A stretch of DNA of 64,000 nt from positions 91,012 to 155,011 of the forward strand of contig NZ_WXYN01000016.1 in assembly GCF_016881065.1 (NCBI RefSeq), read 5' to 3'. How positions within the stretch are numbered: the first letter of the stretch is position 1; every line of letters starts with the position of its first letter. Source of the DNA: Planococcus soli (GTDB lineage: Bacteria; Bacillota; Bacilli; Bacillales_A; Planococcaceae). The notes below the pieces were generated by a model. The model ran no database searches. It was not told the origin of the DNA and saw nothing but the letters and a program-made list of their open reading frames with translations. A program made the translations under genes and the position numbers. Positions 53,656 to 62,333 of this stretch are shown one piece after another.

Positions 53656-54495
53656 ATGAAAAAGAAATTATCATTTTTAAGCGTAATTTTTTCCGCAGGA
53701 GTAGTATTAGCAGCTTGTGGAGGGGACGACTCATCCAGTTCGGAAGAAGGATCAGGCACAGAAGGCGAGAGCGGTGATTTGAACTTGTTAGAAGATGGCA
53801 TGTTTACAACCGCCTCAAGCGGACTTTACAAGCCTTTCAGTTTTGAAGAAGGCGGAAATCTTACAGGGTTTGATATTGAAATCGGCAACGCACTTGCAGA
53901 AGAGATGGGTCTGGAGCCGAATCCGGTAACAACGCCATTTGAAACGATTATCCAAGGATTGAACACCAACCGCTATGATGCCATTATCGGTTCGATGTCA
54001 AATACGGCAGAACGTGCTGAGCAAGTTGCATTTTCTGATCCATATTATTATTCAGGTGGAGCAATTTTCGTCCGTGAAGGAAATACCGAAATCCAGTCTG
54101 CTGAAGATTTGGAAGGCGTCAAAATCGGTGTAGTAGGGCAAAGTACATATGACACAGCTGCCCAAGAATACACAGATGATATTCAAATTTACTCCAGTGA
54201 CGTAGTCGCATTGCAGGATTTAACAGTTGAAGGTCGTTTAGATGCAGTAATTACAGCAGATGTTGTCGGTTTTGAAGCCCAAAATGAAGGACTGGCAGTT
54301 GAAATGGTCGGTGATCCGTTATGGGTTGAACAACCATCAATCGCTGTTCGCCAAGAAGATGAAGCATTGCTTCAGGCTATAGATGAGGCATTGGATACAA
54401 TCATTGAAAACGGAACATACGATGAGATTTCACAAAAATGGTTTGGCCGCAACCTCCTTGATATAGATCTTGAAGGCGTAGAAGTTCTCGAATAA
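53656..54495 (+). CDS. Polar amino acid ABC transporter, substrate-binding lipoprotein
   Basis: 279 residues from the ATG at 53656 (AAAGGGGAGAG upstream). Lipoprotein signal with lipobox LAAC, cysteine near residue 21. The mature part is a family 3 binding protein: YKPFSFEEGGNLTGFDIEIGNALAEEMGL, DAIIGSMSNTAERAEQVAFSDPYYYSGG. This family binds polar amino acids, cystine or opines. A Ser/Glu/Gly-rich linker follows the lipobox. It forms an operon with the permease and ATPase downstream. Confidence 0.92.
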   Translation: MKKKLSFLSVIFSAGVVLAACGGDDSSSSEEGSGTEGESGDLNLLEDGMFTTASSGLYKPFSFEEGGNLTGFDIEIGNALAEEMGLEPNPVTTPFETIIQGLNTNRYDAIIGSMSNTAERAEQVAFSDPYYYSGGAIFVREGNTEIQSAEDLEGVKIGVVGQSTYDTAAQEYTDDIQIYSSDVVALQDLTVEGRLDAVITADVVGFEAQNEGLAVEMVGDPLWVEQPSIAVRQEDEALLQAIDEALDTIIENGTYDEISQKWFGRNLLDIDLEGVEVLE

Positions 54496-54523
54496 TTATT
54501 TGAGATGAAGAGGAGTGGAAGGC

Positions 54524-55192
54524 ATGCCAGAGATATTTGTAACAGTTTATGATGTATTCATGCGAACATACCCTGGTTTTTTAGAAGCCACTGTCGTTAC
54601 GCTTCAATTGACAGCAATCGGTGTAATTTTAGGGACAGTTATCGGACTCGTCTTTGCATTGATGAAAATTTCAGGATCAAAAATCTTACAGACTATTGCC
54701 AACATTTACATCACGATCATTCGCGGTACGCCGCTGATTGTGCAGATTATGTTTTTGTATTTCGGCATCGTCGAAATTTATACAATGTCTAATTTCTGGG
54801 CGGGGGCTATTGCACTCGGTGTCCATAATGGAGCATATATTGCAGAAATTTTCCGCGGCTCAATTCAGGGAATCGATCCTGGCCAGCGCGAAGCCAGTAT
54901 GTCACTGGGGATGGACCGCCGCCAGACTATGAGCCGAATCGTATTTCCACAGGCTTTGCGCCGTTCGATTCCGCCGCTTGGCAACCAGTTCATCATTACG
55001 TTGAAAGATTCATCACTCGTTTACATCATCGGGGTAGCGGAAATCTTCTCTCTTGGAAACCGGGAAGCTGCACAATCATACCAGCCATTTGAATCATTCC
55101 TGGTTGTTGCGCTCTACTACCTCGTGCTTGTCATGATTTTCACATTCTTATTGCGTTTGTATGAAAACAAACTCGATGTCGACAGAGCCTAA
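54524..55192 (+). CDS. Polar amino acid ABC transporter permease
   Basis: 222 residues from the ATG at 54524 with GAGGAG 8 bases upstream. HisM/GlnP-type permease with about five membrane segments. It contains the block RGTPLIVQIMFLYFG near residue 71, the EAA-like loop GQREASMSLGMDRRQTMSRIVFPQALR near 126-150, and GNQFIITLKDSSLVYIIGVAEI. Only one permease gene is present, so the membrane pore is expected to be a homodimer. Confidence 0.94.
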   Translation: MPEIFVTVYDVFMRTYPGFLEATVVTLQLTAIGVILGTVIGLVFALMKISGSKILQTIANIYITIIRGTPLIVQIMFLYFGIVEIYTMSNFWAGAIALGVHNGAYIAEIFRGSIQGIDPGQREASMSLGMDRRQTMSRIVFPQALRRSIPPLGNQFIITLKDSSLVYIIGVAEIFSLGNREAAQSYQPFESFLVVALYYLVLVMIFTFLLRLYENKLDVDRA

Positions 55193-55204
55193 GGAGGGAC
55201 TAAC

Positions 55205-55927
55205 ATGATTATTGGAGAAAACATTCATAAATCCTTTGGTGACCTCGAGGTACTGAAAGGCGTAGATCTTCACGTCAAACCACAGGAAGTTGTCGTACTT
55301 GTCGGAGTCAGCGGCTCTGGGAAAAGTACACTTCTCAGATGCTTCAACTTTCTTGAAATGATCAACGAAGGAAAAATTACAATTGATGGCCATACAGTCA
55401 ATCCGAAAAAAGATAACTTAACTAAAATTCGTGCTGAAGTTGGCATGGTGTTCCAGCATTTCAACCTCTTTCCTCACAAGACAGTATTGGAGAATGTGAT
55501 AGAAGCACCCATCACTGTCAAAAAGATGAAAAAGGAAGAAGCGAAAAAACTGGGAGCGGAATTGCTGAAAAAGGTTGGTTTGGAAGATAAAGCTAATGTC
55601 TACCCGAGTAAGCTTTCCGGAGGACAAAAGCAGCGTGTTGCCATCGCCCGGTCACTTGCAATGCAGCCGAAAGTCATGCTGTTTGATGAACCGACGTCAG
55701 CACTGGATCCGGAACTGGTTGGAGAAGTGCTGCAGGTTATGAAGCAGTTGGCTGAAGAAGGAATGACTATGGTCGTTGTGACCCATGAGATGAAGTTCGC
55801 CAAAGAAGTGGCGGATCGCATTATCATGATTGATGAAGGTAGAATCATTGAATCTGCAGATCCAAAGAATTTCTTTGAAAATCCGCAAAACGAGCGGACA
55901 AAACAGTTTATTCAACTTGTGGAATAA
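55205..55927 (+). CDS. Polar amino acid ABC transporter ATP-binding protein
   Basis: 240-residue GlnQ-type ATPase. Walker [10 protein letters not shown] near residue 34, [19 protein letters not shown] (Q loop), signature [19 protein letters not shown], Walker [15 protein letters not shown] and the H-loop [10 protein letters not shown]. The SD is AAGGAGG. Last gene of the operon. Confidence 0.95.
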   Translation: MIIGENIHKSFGDLEVLKGVDLHVKPQEVVVLVGVSGSGKSTLLRCFNFLEMINEGKITIDGHTVNPKKDNLTKIRAEVGMVFQHFNLFPHKTVLENVIEAPITVKKMKKEEAKKLGAELLKKVGLEDKANVYPSKLSGGQKQRVAIARSLAMQPKVMLFDEPTSALDPELVGEVLQVMKQLAEEGMTMVVVTHEMKFAKEVADRIIMIDEGRIIESADPKNFFENPQNERTKQFIQLVE

Positions 55928-55962
55928 CTAGCTGGCAGTGGGTTTAAAATACTAAGTGGATA

Positions 55963-56004
55963 AGAAGGAGTCGGTTCAAATGAACTGATTCCTTCTTTCT
56001 TTTA
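55963..56004 (+). terminator. Intrinsic terminator
   Basis: AGAAGGAGTCGGTTCA pairs with TGAACTGATTCCTTCT (two wobbles) and is followed by TTCTTTT. Confidence 0.85.
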
Positions 56005-56075
56005 ATAATTGACGTTTGCTAAACGGCAAATCGGTTAAGCTATAAGTAATGAGAGTACTTGAGGAGGCAGAAGGG

Positions 56076-56492
56076 ATGAAAATCGAAGATATCATGACGA
56101 CAGACGTCGAAACGTGCAGACCCGAATCAACGCTTCAAGAAGTTGCCTCAATGATGCGTGAAATAAATGTAGGGTCAATTCCCATCTGTGAAGATGGACG
56201 TTTAGTTGGGATCGTTACAGATCGCGACATTGTCATTCGTGGGCTTGCCGAACAGATTCCAAGTGATGCTGCTATCGCGGAAATCCTATCGGCGGAAGTC
56301 ATTACCGGAACAGTAAGCCTTACCGTCGAGGAAGCGGCTGAGTTAATGGCCATCCACAAGATCCGCAGGCTTCCCATTGTAGCGAATGAACGAATCATTG
56401 GCATTGTTTCGTTAGGTGACTTGGCTATCAGAGATGATTCGGCTAATCACTATGCAGAAAATACCATTATTGAAATCTCGGAGCTGGATTAA
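56076..56492 (+). CDS. Tandem CBS domain protein
   Basis: 138 residues from the ATG at 56076 with GAGGAGG 9 bases upstream. It consists of just two CBS domains forming one Bateman module: VETCRPESTLQEVASMMREINVGSIPICED-GRLVGIVTDRDIVIRGL and VSLTVEEAAELMAIHKIRRLPIVANERIIGIVSLGDLAI. Such modules bind adenosyl nucleotides and regulate partner proteins; similar stand-alone proteins in Bacillus belong to stress regulons. The upstream sequence has only a weak SigB-like match. Confidence 0.88.
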   Translation: MKIEDIMTTDVETCRPESTLQEVASMMREINVGSIPICEDGRLVGIVTDRDIVIRGLAEQIPSDAAIAEILSAEVITGTVSLTVEEAAELMAIHKIRRLPIVANERIIGIVSLGDLAIRDDSANHYAENTIIEISELD

Positions 56493-56505
56493 GCAGCTGG
56501 CCGTG

Positions 56506-56536
56506 AAAAAGCCTTTCCACATAGGAAAGGCTTTTT
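56506..56536. terminator. Bidirectional terminator
   Basis: AAAAAGCCTTTCC pairs with GGAAAGGCTTTTT around ACATA, between convergent genes; it has an A run on one side and a T run on the other. Confidence 0.92.
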
Positions 56537-56546
56537 TGCATGGCGA

Positions 56547-56963
56547 TTACTCGTCTTTTTCAATGATGGAAACAGAAATCATCGGCATATTTTCGTCGGC
56601 ATTGCCTTCGAAGATACCATCCGCTGAAATACTGTCACCCACCTCTACCGGCGTTTCTGCCATATTCCGAATATAGATGCGGTTTTCTCCATTTCCGATG
56701 ATAAATGAAGGAAAGGCGATGTCGTCTGCCAATTCTTCAACTGTGCCTTGGACAGAAACACCAGTGCCTTCTTCAATCGTTCCAGAAGCTAACTCTTCAA
56801 AACTCGCAAACTCTGCATTTTCCGCTTCCTCTGGAGAGGTTGGATCCAATTCTCCGTCAGGGGCAGTAACTTCTGTCTGACTTTCTTCACTGGTATCAGG
56901 TGCTTCTCCCCCGCAGGCAGCCAGCAACAAAATCATACTTAGCGGAATAAAAAATCTGTACAC
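56547..56963 (-). CDS. Small lipoprotein with OB-fold-like domain
   Basis: 138 residues from the GTG at 56963, chosen because AAGGAGCG lies 7 bases upstream; the longer frame starts with TTG inside that SD. Lipoprotein signal with lipobox LLAAC. An acidic Glu/Pro/Ser-rich spacer of about 35 residues follows. The last 80 residues (GTGVSVQGTVEELADDIAFPSFIIGNG, IYIRNM, VGDSISADGIFEG) look like an OB-fold, as in tRNA_anti-like lipoproteins. Function unknown. Monocistronic. Confidence 0.7.
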   Translation of the reverse strand: MYRFFIPLSMILLLAACGGEAPDTSEESQTEVTAPDGELDPTSPEEAENAEFASFEELASGTIEEGTGVSVQGTVEELADDIAFPSFIIGNGENRIYIRNMAETPVEVGDSISADGIFEGNADENMPMISVSIIEKDE

Positions 56964-57040
56964 ACAATCACGCTCCTTCAAAATTAAATGCTGTTAGTTG
57001 AACATACCCTTTTCAAAAGCTTGCTAAAACTGAGTCGAAT

Positions 57041-57069
57041 TTGAAAAAAAACCGTCCAGGTAGTATAGT
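57041..57069 (+). promoter_or_regulatory. TetR gene promoter with operator in the spacer
   Basis: TTGAAA (57041-57046), 17-bp spacer, TATAGT (57064-57069). The spacer contains ACCGTCCAGGTAGTA (57051-57065), which matches 11 of 15 positions of the sequence at the same place in the cdhC promoter (57780-57794). Probably an autoregulatory operator. Confidence 0.7.
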
Positions 57070-57102
57070 AAAAATCAAATCCATTCTGAAAAGGAGATTT
57101 AC

Positions 57103-57639
57103 ATGGCCAGAGCTACCAGAAAAATCGAGATTCTTCATGCAGCATCAAAAATTGTCAGTGAGCGGGGCATTTTTAATTTAACTTTAGAAGCTACAGCGAT
57201 TGAAGCTGGAGTCAGCAAAGGAGGACTGCTTTACCATTTCCCTTCTAAGGAAGCTTTGGTCAAAGGGATGGTGGACCATTTGGCTGAAAATTACCGGGAT
57301 AAAATTGCTGCTTCGGTAGCTGAATCAACAAAAGAAAAAGGGAAATGGATTCAATCCTACGCGGATGTAACATTCAATAATCCTTATCCAAATAAAGAAA
57401 TGCATGCGGGCTTATTAGCGGCTAAAGCAGTGAATTCTGATTTGTTGGATCCAATCCGTGACCTTTACAACGAATGGCAGACTAAAATTGAACAAGACGG
57501 AATCGACCCGGTGAAAGCCACGATTATCCGTTTAGCAACAGATGGAATTTGGTTGTCCGAGCTTTTCGACATTCACCATTTAGGCGAAGAAAGAAAAGAG
57601 GAAGTGTATGTAAAGTTGAAAAACTGGATAGATGAATAA
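57103..57639 (+). CDS. TetR-family regulator, probable repressor of the carnitine operon
   Basis: 178 residues. N-terminal TetR helix-turn-helix (EILHAASKIVSERGIFNLTLEATAIEAGVSKGGLLYHFPSKEALVKGM, residues 9-56). The C-terminal ligand domain ends IIRLATDGIWLSELFDIHHLGEERKEEVY. The SD is AAAAGGAG. It lies directly upstream of the cdhC operon in the same direction, with its own terminator. The two promoters share a palindromic element, so autoregulation plus control of the operon is likely. A betaine-pathway intermediate could be the inducer; this is inference. Confidence 0.85.
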   Translation: MARATRKIEILHAASKIVSERGIFNLTLEATAIEAGVSKGGLLYHFPSKEALVKGMVDHLAENYRDKIAASVAESTKEKGKWIQSYADVTFNNPYPNKEMHAGLLAAKAVNSDLLDPIRDLYNEWQTKIEQDGIDPVKATIIRLATDGIWLSELFDIHHLGEERKEEVYVKLKNWIDE

Positions 57640-57644
57640 GCCGG

Positions 57645-57679
57645 AATCACGTCATTTTAAAAATGATGTGATTTTTTTT
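57645..57679 (+). terminator. Intrinsic terminator of the TetR gene
   Basis: AATCACGTCATTTT pairs with AAAATGATGTGATT (one wobble, small loop) and is followed by TTTTTT. Confidence 0.88.
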
Positions 57680-57769
57680 AGTGCTTTTAACTGTGCACTA
57701 AAGCCTAGAGAGGTATAGGATAAGCCGGTTATCAGCCAGGACCGCATCAATTTTATACACGAAATCGCC

Positions 57770-57798
57770 TTGAAACATTACCGTCTGGATGGTACAGT
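57770..57798 (+). promoter_or_regulatory. Carnitine operon promoter with operator in the spacer
   Basis: TTGAAA (57770-57775), 17-bp spacer, TACAGT (57793-57798). ACCGTCTGGATGGT (57780-57793) is an imperfect palindrome in the spacer, in the same register as in the TetR promoter at 57041. It lies 92 bp upstream of the cdhC start. Confidence 0.7.
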
Positions 57799-57890
57799 TT
57801 AAAACGTGCGAAAAAACAATTAATTATTATATGCAATAAAAACCAAACTTGAATGAGTACATATGCCTAAAATTTTACAGGAGAGATAAA

Positions 57891-58793
57891 ATGACGCAAA
57901 AAGTTTTATTAACAGCCGCAGTAACAGGAGCAGGAGATACTACTGCTAAAAATCAATATGTACCTGTGACGCCAAAAGAAATCGCAGCATCGGCAATTGA
58001 ATCGGCAAAAGCTGGAGCCACTGTTGCCCACGTTCATGCACGAGATCCCCAAACTGGCGGCATAAGCCACAGTCTGGACCATTACCGCGAAATCATTGAA
58101 CGAATTCGTGAATCCGAAACGGATGTAATCATAAACATTACCTCGGGAGGAGGGGGAGACTTTATTCCGAACCTCTCGAATCCTTCAACAGGCGGCGAAG
58201 GCACAGATATGCAAACACCTAAAGAACGGCATGAACCGGTTGGCAGCTTGCTGCCGGAAATGTGCACTTTGGATTGCGGCAGTGTAAACTTCGGCGACAT
58301 GGTCTACATGAGCCCGACCGATTGGCTGCGTGAACAAGCGAGGCTGATACAGGAAAGCGGTGTAAAACCAGAGTTGGAATGTTTTGATACCGGACATCTT
58401 CGATTTGCCAAGCAATTGATCGCTGAGGGGTTGATTGATGGCGATCCAATGTTCCAATTTTGCCTTGGCATTCCGTGGGGCGCAGATGCTGATGAAGAAA
58501 CCATGCAGTATATGAAAAACCGTCTTCCCGATAATGCACATTGGTCAGCCTTTGGCATCGGGCGCATGCAAATGCCGATATTGGAAATGGCTGCACAAAA
58601 TGGCGGGAACGTCCGTGTAGGGCTTGAAGATAATCTTTATTTAGGAAAAGGGATTTTTGCACGCAATGAACAGCTTGTCGACCAAGCCGTATCAAAATTG
58701 CATGCTGCGAATATTGAAGTGATGACGCCGCAAGAAGCGCGCGTCCACTTCCAACTGAACAATCCTTACGGAGGCCATAATAATGGACAATAA
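57891..58793 (+). CDS. cdhC: 3-Dehydrocarnitine cleavage enzyme (BKACE family)
   Basis: 300 residues from the ATG at 57891 (AGGAGAG upstream). Beta-keto acid cleavage enzyme (DUF849): KVLLTAAVTGAG start, metal-binding histidines in TVAHVHARDPQTG, NITSGGGGDF, and the ligand Glu in VRVGLEDNLYLGKG. In carnitine breakdown the enzyme reacts 3-dehydrocarnitine with acetyl-CoA to give acetoacetate and betainyl-CoA. The substrate is assigned from the neighbours: carnitine dehydrogenase and thioesterase follow in the same order as Pseudomonas cdhCAB. It overlaps cdhA by 11 bp. Confidence 0.9.
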   Translation: MTQKVLLTAAVTGAGDTTAKNQYVPVTPKEIAASAIESAKAGATVAHVHARDPQTGGISHSLDHYREIIERIRESETDVIINITSGGGGDFIPNLSNPSTGGEGTDMQTPKERHEPVGSLLPEMCTLDCGSVNFGDMVYMSPTDWLREQARLIQESGVKPELECFDTGHLRFAKQLIAEGLIDGDPMFQFCLGIPWGADADEETMQYMKNRLPDNAHWSAFGIGRMQMPILEMAAQNGGNVRVGLEDNLYLGKGIFARNEQLVDQAVSKLHAANIEVMTPQEARVHFQLNNPYGGHNNGQ

Positions 58794-59763
58794 AATGCAT
58801 CAAATTAATAAGATCGCCGTTGTTGGAACCGGCGTCATCGGAAACGGCTGGATCGCCCGTTTCCTGGCACAGGGTTTTGACGTAATCGCATTTGATCCAG
58901 CAGAAGGTGCGGAGCAACGGACGCAAAAAGCCATCGATCAAGCATGGCCGTCTTTGGTGAAAATAGGTCTGGCAGATGGAGCGGCCCAAAACCGTCTGAC
59001 ATTTATGCCGACTATCAAAGAGGCAGTTTGCGATGCAGATCTGATTCAGGAAAATGTCCCTGAACGTGAAGATTTGAAAAAATCTGTACTGGCAAGCATT
59101 GATGCATATGCCAAACCGGAAGCTATTATTGGATCGAGTACATCGGGCATTATGCCGAGCACGCTGCAAGAAGGACTGATGCATCCTGAACGCTTAATCG
59201 TAGCCCATCCGTTTAATCCGGTATATATTTTGCCGCTGGTTGAACTGGTTGCAGGCAAGGAAACCAGCGCCGCCGTCATGGATCGTGCCAAAAACTTTTA
59301 CGCCAGTATAGAAATGAAGCCTTTGATCATCCGTAAAGAAATTGAAGGCCATCTCGCTGACCGGTTGATGGAAGCTTTGTGGCGTGAAGCTTTGCACTTA
59401 GTGAATGACGGAGTAGCAACGACTGAAGAAGTGGATGCAGCCATTATTTACGGAGCAGGCCTGCGCTGGGCTCAGATGGGGCCATTCTTGACCTTCCATC
59501 TTGCCGGTGGAGAAAAAGGGATGCGCCATATGCTTGAACAATTTGGACCAACGTTAAAATTGCCATGGACCAAACTGGAAGCCCCTGAACTAACAGATGA
59601 ATTGAAAGAAAAAGTGATTACCGGCTGCGAAACGCATGCAGGTGACACAACAATTGCTGAAATGGAAGAAAAACGCAACGCCTTTTTGGTTGAACTATTG
59701 GATTTGGTGGAAGCCTATTGGCCCGAAACTACAGCAACAGAAAAAGCGGTTGTCAAACAATAA
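58783..59763 (+). CDS. cdhA: L-carnitine 3-dehydrogenase
   Basis: 326 residues of the 3-hydroxyacyl-CoA dehydrogenase fold. NAD-binding motif KIAVVGTGVIGNGWIARFLAQGFDVIAFDP at the N-terminus, then IQENVPERE, SSTSGIMPSTLQ and the catalytic His in AHPFNPVYILPLVELVAG. The length and C-terminal half match L-carnitine dehydrogenases, which oxidise L-carnitine to 3-dehydrocarnitine. The SD ACGGAGG lies inside cdhC. This enzyme makes the substrate of CdhC. Confidence 0.92.
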   Translation: MDNKMHQINKIAVVGTGVIGNGWIARFLAQGFDVIAFDPAEGAEQRTQKAIDQAWPSLVKIGLADGAAQNRLTFMPTIKEAVCDADLIQENVPEREDLKKSVLASIDAYAKPEAIIGSSTSGIMPSTLQEGLMHPERLIVAHPFNPVYILPLVELVAGKETSAAVMDRAKNFYASIEMKPLIIRKEIEGHLADRLMEALWREALHLVNDGVATTEEVDAAIIYGAGLRWAQMGPFLTFHLAGGEKGMRHMLEQFGPTLKLPWTKLEAPELTDELKEKVITGCETHAGDTTIAEMEEKRNAFLVELLDLVEAYWPETTATEKAVVKQ

Positions 59764-59786
59764 AGTGTTGAAAGGAGGTTGGCAAA

Positions 59787-60251
59787 ATGGCTCAATCATC
59801 TTTAATACATAAAGAGCGGGTTGTCAGTGAATGGGTTGATTACAACGGCCATATGAATGACGCAGCTTATGCAAAAGTATTCAGCCAGGCAGCAGATAGT
59901 TTTATCGATTCTCTGGGCCTGGATGAAACGGCCCGCTCTCGTTGCAATTACACAATCTTTACGCTCGAAACGCATTTGTGCTACTTGAAAGAAGTGCATG
60001 AACATGAAAAGCTGTCGATTGAATTCAGGCTGCTGGATAGCGATGCCAAAAGGCTGCATACCTTTCTTTCAATGACAAACTCCGCCGAGGAGCTGGTTGC
60101 GACCAGTGAGCAGATGTGGATGGGCATGGATACAGCAAAAGGCAAACCTGCCCCATTTCCGCAAGCGGTTGGCGAAACAATAGAAGAACTTAGCGTATTG
60201 CATAAAGAGTTGCCAATGCCAAAACAGGCAGGCAGAAGGATCGGTTTTTAA
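59787..60251 (+). CDS. cdhB: Betainyl-CoA thioesterase (hotdog fold)
   Basis: 154 residues, 4HBT-type hotdog protein: VSEWVDYNGHMNDAAYAKVFSQAAD near the N-terminus holds the usual YNGHM motif, followed by CNYTIFTLETHLCYLKEVHEHEKLSIEFRLL. In this context it would hydrolyse betainyl-CoA to glycine betaine. The SD is GAAAGGAGG, 23 bp after cdhA. Some organisms have it fused to the dehydrogenase; here it is separate. Confidence 0.88.
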   Translation: MAQSSLIHKERVVSEWVDYNGHMNDAAYAKVFSQAADSFIDSLGLDETARSRCNYTIFTLETHLCYLKEVHEHEKLSIEFRLLDSDAKRLHTFLSMTNSAEELVATSEQMWMGMDTAKGKPAPFPQAVGETIEELSVLHKELPMPKQAGRRIGF

Positions 60252-60286
60252 CCTTCGTCTGCTGCACTAAATTGAGGAGCATGTGT

Positions 60287-61480
60287 ATGAAAAAGATAGA
60301 AGTGAATAACTTAACCAAAATTTTCGGTTCTCATCCACAACAAGGATTGAAGAGGCTGATGAACGGTGAACAAAAAGAAAGCATCTTAGCGGAGACCGGT
60401 ATGACAGTAGGGGTTAACCAAGCTTCTTTTTCAGTAGAAGCAGGTGAATTTTTTGTCATCATGGGACTGTCGGGAAGCGGGAAATCAACATTGATCCGCT
60501 TAGTGAACAGGTTGATCGAGCCGACTTCGGGTGAAGTGCTGATCGATGGCCAAAATATTGTCGAGATGGGAAAAAACGAACTGATTGAAACGAGACGGAA
60601 AAAACTGGGGATGGTATTTCAACAGTTTGGATTGTTTCCGCACCGGACCGTTTTGCAGAACGTTGCGTACGGACTTGAAATTCAGGGAGTCAAAAAAGAA
60701 GAACGCAACAAACGCGCCCAGCAATCCATTGAAGACGTTGGTTTGCACGGTTATGAAAACAGTTACCCTAAAGAGCTGAGTGGAGGGATGCAGCAGCGTG
60801 TAGGTCTTGCACGTGCCCTGGCTAACGATTCGGACATTCTTCTTATGGATGAGGCATTCAGTGCACTTGATCCATTGATTCGCAAAGAAATGCAGGATGA
60901 ACTGTTGAACCTTCAAAACAAATTAGGGAAAACAATCTTGTTTATTACACATGACTTGGATGAAGCGCTGAAACTGGGAGACCGCATCGCCATCATGAAA
61001 AATGGTGAAATTGTTCAAGTGGGCACAGCCGATGAAATTCTTGAAAATCCAGCGAATGAATATGTTTCGAATTTCGTCAAAGATGTAGACCGTTCGAAAG
61101 TACTTATGGCTTCTCATGTCATGAAAAAACCAGCAGTCCATATGGCAGACAAAAGCGGTGCCTTGGCAGCCGTTCGAAAAATGGAAGAAGCGGGAGCTTC
61201 AAGCATCTTTGTTGTCGATAAAGACAATAACTTCAAAGGCCTGCTGACAATTGATAACGCCATCAATGCATATAAAGAAAATTTGCCGATTGAAAACGTA
61301 TTGATCGAAGATATTCACGAAATTTCTCCAGAAACCCCTTTAAATGACCTCTTTGGTGTAGCTGTCGAAGCGAAATATCCACTGGCAGTGGTTGAAAATG
61401 GGAAATTGCTTGGAATCGTATCACGGGTTTCCATTTTGTCCGGTTTAGTCTTAGGGAAAAATGAGGTGACTACGCCATGA
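60287..61480 (+). CDS. Glycine betaine/carnitine ABC transporter ATP-binding protein (OpuAA/ProV type)
   Basis: 397 residues from the ATG at 60287 (GAGGAG 7 bases upstream; an earlier ATG is too close to it). Walker A GLSGSGKST near residue 62, FQQFGLFPHRTVLQNVAYGLEIQG, signature LSGGMQQRVGLARALAND, Walker B ILLMDEAFSALDP. The C-terminal 110 residues are a CBS pair (GALAAVRKMEEAGASSIFVVDKD), which in OpuA senses ionic strength or c-di-AMP. It lies 35 bp after cdhB, within the same operon. Confidence 0.94.
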   Translation: MKKIEVNNLTKIFGSHPQQGLKRLMNGEQKESILAETGMTVGVNQASFSVEAGEFFVIMGLSGSGKSTLIRLVNRLIEPTSGEVLIDGQNIVEMGKNELIETRRKKLGMVFQQFGLFPHRTVLQNVAYGLEIQGVKKEERNKRAQQSIEDVGLHGYENSYPKELSGGMQQRVGLARALANDSDILLMDEAFSALDPLIRKEMQDELLNLQNKLGKTILFITHDLDEALKLGDRIAIMKNGEIVQVGTADEILENPANEYVSNFVKDVDRSKVLMASHVMKKPAVHMADKSGALAAVRKMEEAGASSIFVVDKDNNFKGLLTIDNAINAYKENLPIENVLIEDIHEISPETPLNDLFGVAVEAKYPLAVVENGKLLGIVSRVSILSGLVLGKNEVTTP

Positions 61481-62313
61481 ATTATTTTACACTTCCTTTG
61501 GAAGAAGGGACCAATCGCTTTGTAGACGACTGGCTCCTGCCAGTAACTGGCGAGTTCTTTGACAGTATTAGCGAAGGCCTTCGAACCTTTGTGGACGGAG
61601 TAACAGACTTATTGATTGCAGCTCCTCCAGAATTGCTTGTGCTGATTCTAATCATCATATCCTGGAAATTTTCAGGAAAAGGGCTGGCATTGTTTGCACT
61701 GTTGGGAAGCCTTTATCTGGGATCTGTCGATTTATGGGAAGCGGCGATGCAGACAGTGGCAATTGTCATCGTGTCCACGCTGATTTCAGTAATTATCGGA
61801 ATTCCGTTTGGCATATTGGCAGCAACCAATAAAACGATGGCCAGCGTTGTCCGTCCGATTTTGGACTTTATGCAGACACTGCCAAGTTTTGTTTATTTGA
61901 TACCTGCTATTCTTTTATTCGGCCTTGGAAATGTTCCGGCTGTAATTGCCACTTTCGTATTTGCAACACCTCCGGCAGTCCGCATGACCACACTCGGAAT
62001 CCAGCAAGTGCCTGCGGATGTTGTGGAAGCATCAAAAGCTTTCGGTTCAACCAAATGGCAGCTGCTGTATAAAGTGCAATTGCCTTTGGCGTTGCCTTCG
62101 ATCATGGCGGGGGTTAATCAGACGATGATGCTCGCGCTTTCGATGGCGGTCATTGCATCGATGATCGGAGCCCCAGGCTTGGGATCGGTGGTATTAGAAG
62201 GGATTTCTACTGTAAATGTAGGTCTTGGCCTGACAGGCGGGTTAGGAATCGTTGTGCTCGCCATTATCATGGACCGGATCACTCAAGGGTTGGTTCGGAA
62301 AAATAAAAAATAA
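61477..62313 (+). CDS. Glycine betaine/carnitine ABC transporter permease (OpuAB/ProW type)
   Basis: 278 residues, about seven membrane segments. Family blocks: GIPFGILAATNKTMASVVRPILDFMQTLPSFVYLIPAILLFGLGNVPAVIATFVFATPP and the EAA loop DVVEASKAFGSTKWQLLYKVQLPLALPSIMAG. The N-terminal 45 residues are polar with an amphipathic stretch. The ATGA start overlaps the ATPase gene. The substrate-binding protein is separate, unlike OpuABC fusions of some Firmicutes. Confidence 0.94.
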   Translation: MNYFTLPLEEGTNRFVDDWLLPVTGEFFDSISEGLRTFVDGVTDLLIAAPPELLVLILIIISWKFSGKGLALFALLGSLYLGSVDLWEAAMQTVAIVIVSTLISVIIGIPFGILAATNKTMASVVRPILDFMQTLPSFVYLIPAILLFGLGNVPAVIATFVFATPPAVRMTTLGIQQVPADVVEASKAFGSTKWQLLYKVQLPLALPSIMAGVNQTMMLALSMAVIASMIGAPGLGSVVLEGISTVNVGLGLTGGLGIVVLAIIMDRITQGLVRKNKK

Positions 62314-62333
62314 AATAAAAGGGGAAATGAAAA

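Noticed and set aside
56021-56050. Possible SigB promoter (GTTTGC ... GGTTAA) upstream of the CBS protein gene
   Set aside because: Both boxes deviate from consensus; only function, not sequence, argues for it.
58219-59184. Long open frame (321 codons) on the minus strand opposite cdhC and cdhA
   Set aside because: No SD and no domain features; composition is rich in Cys, His and Arg, as expected for the complement of a real gene. The plus-strand genes are certain.
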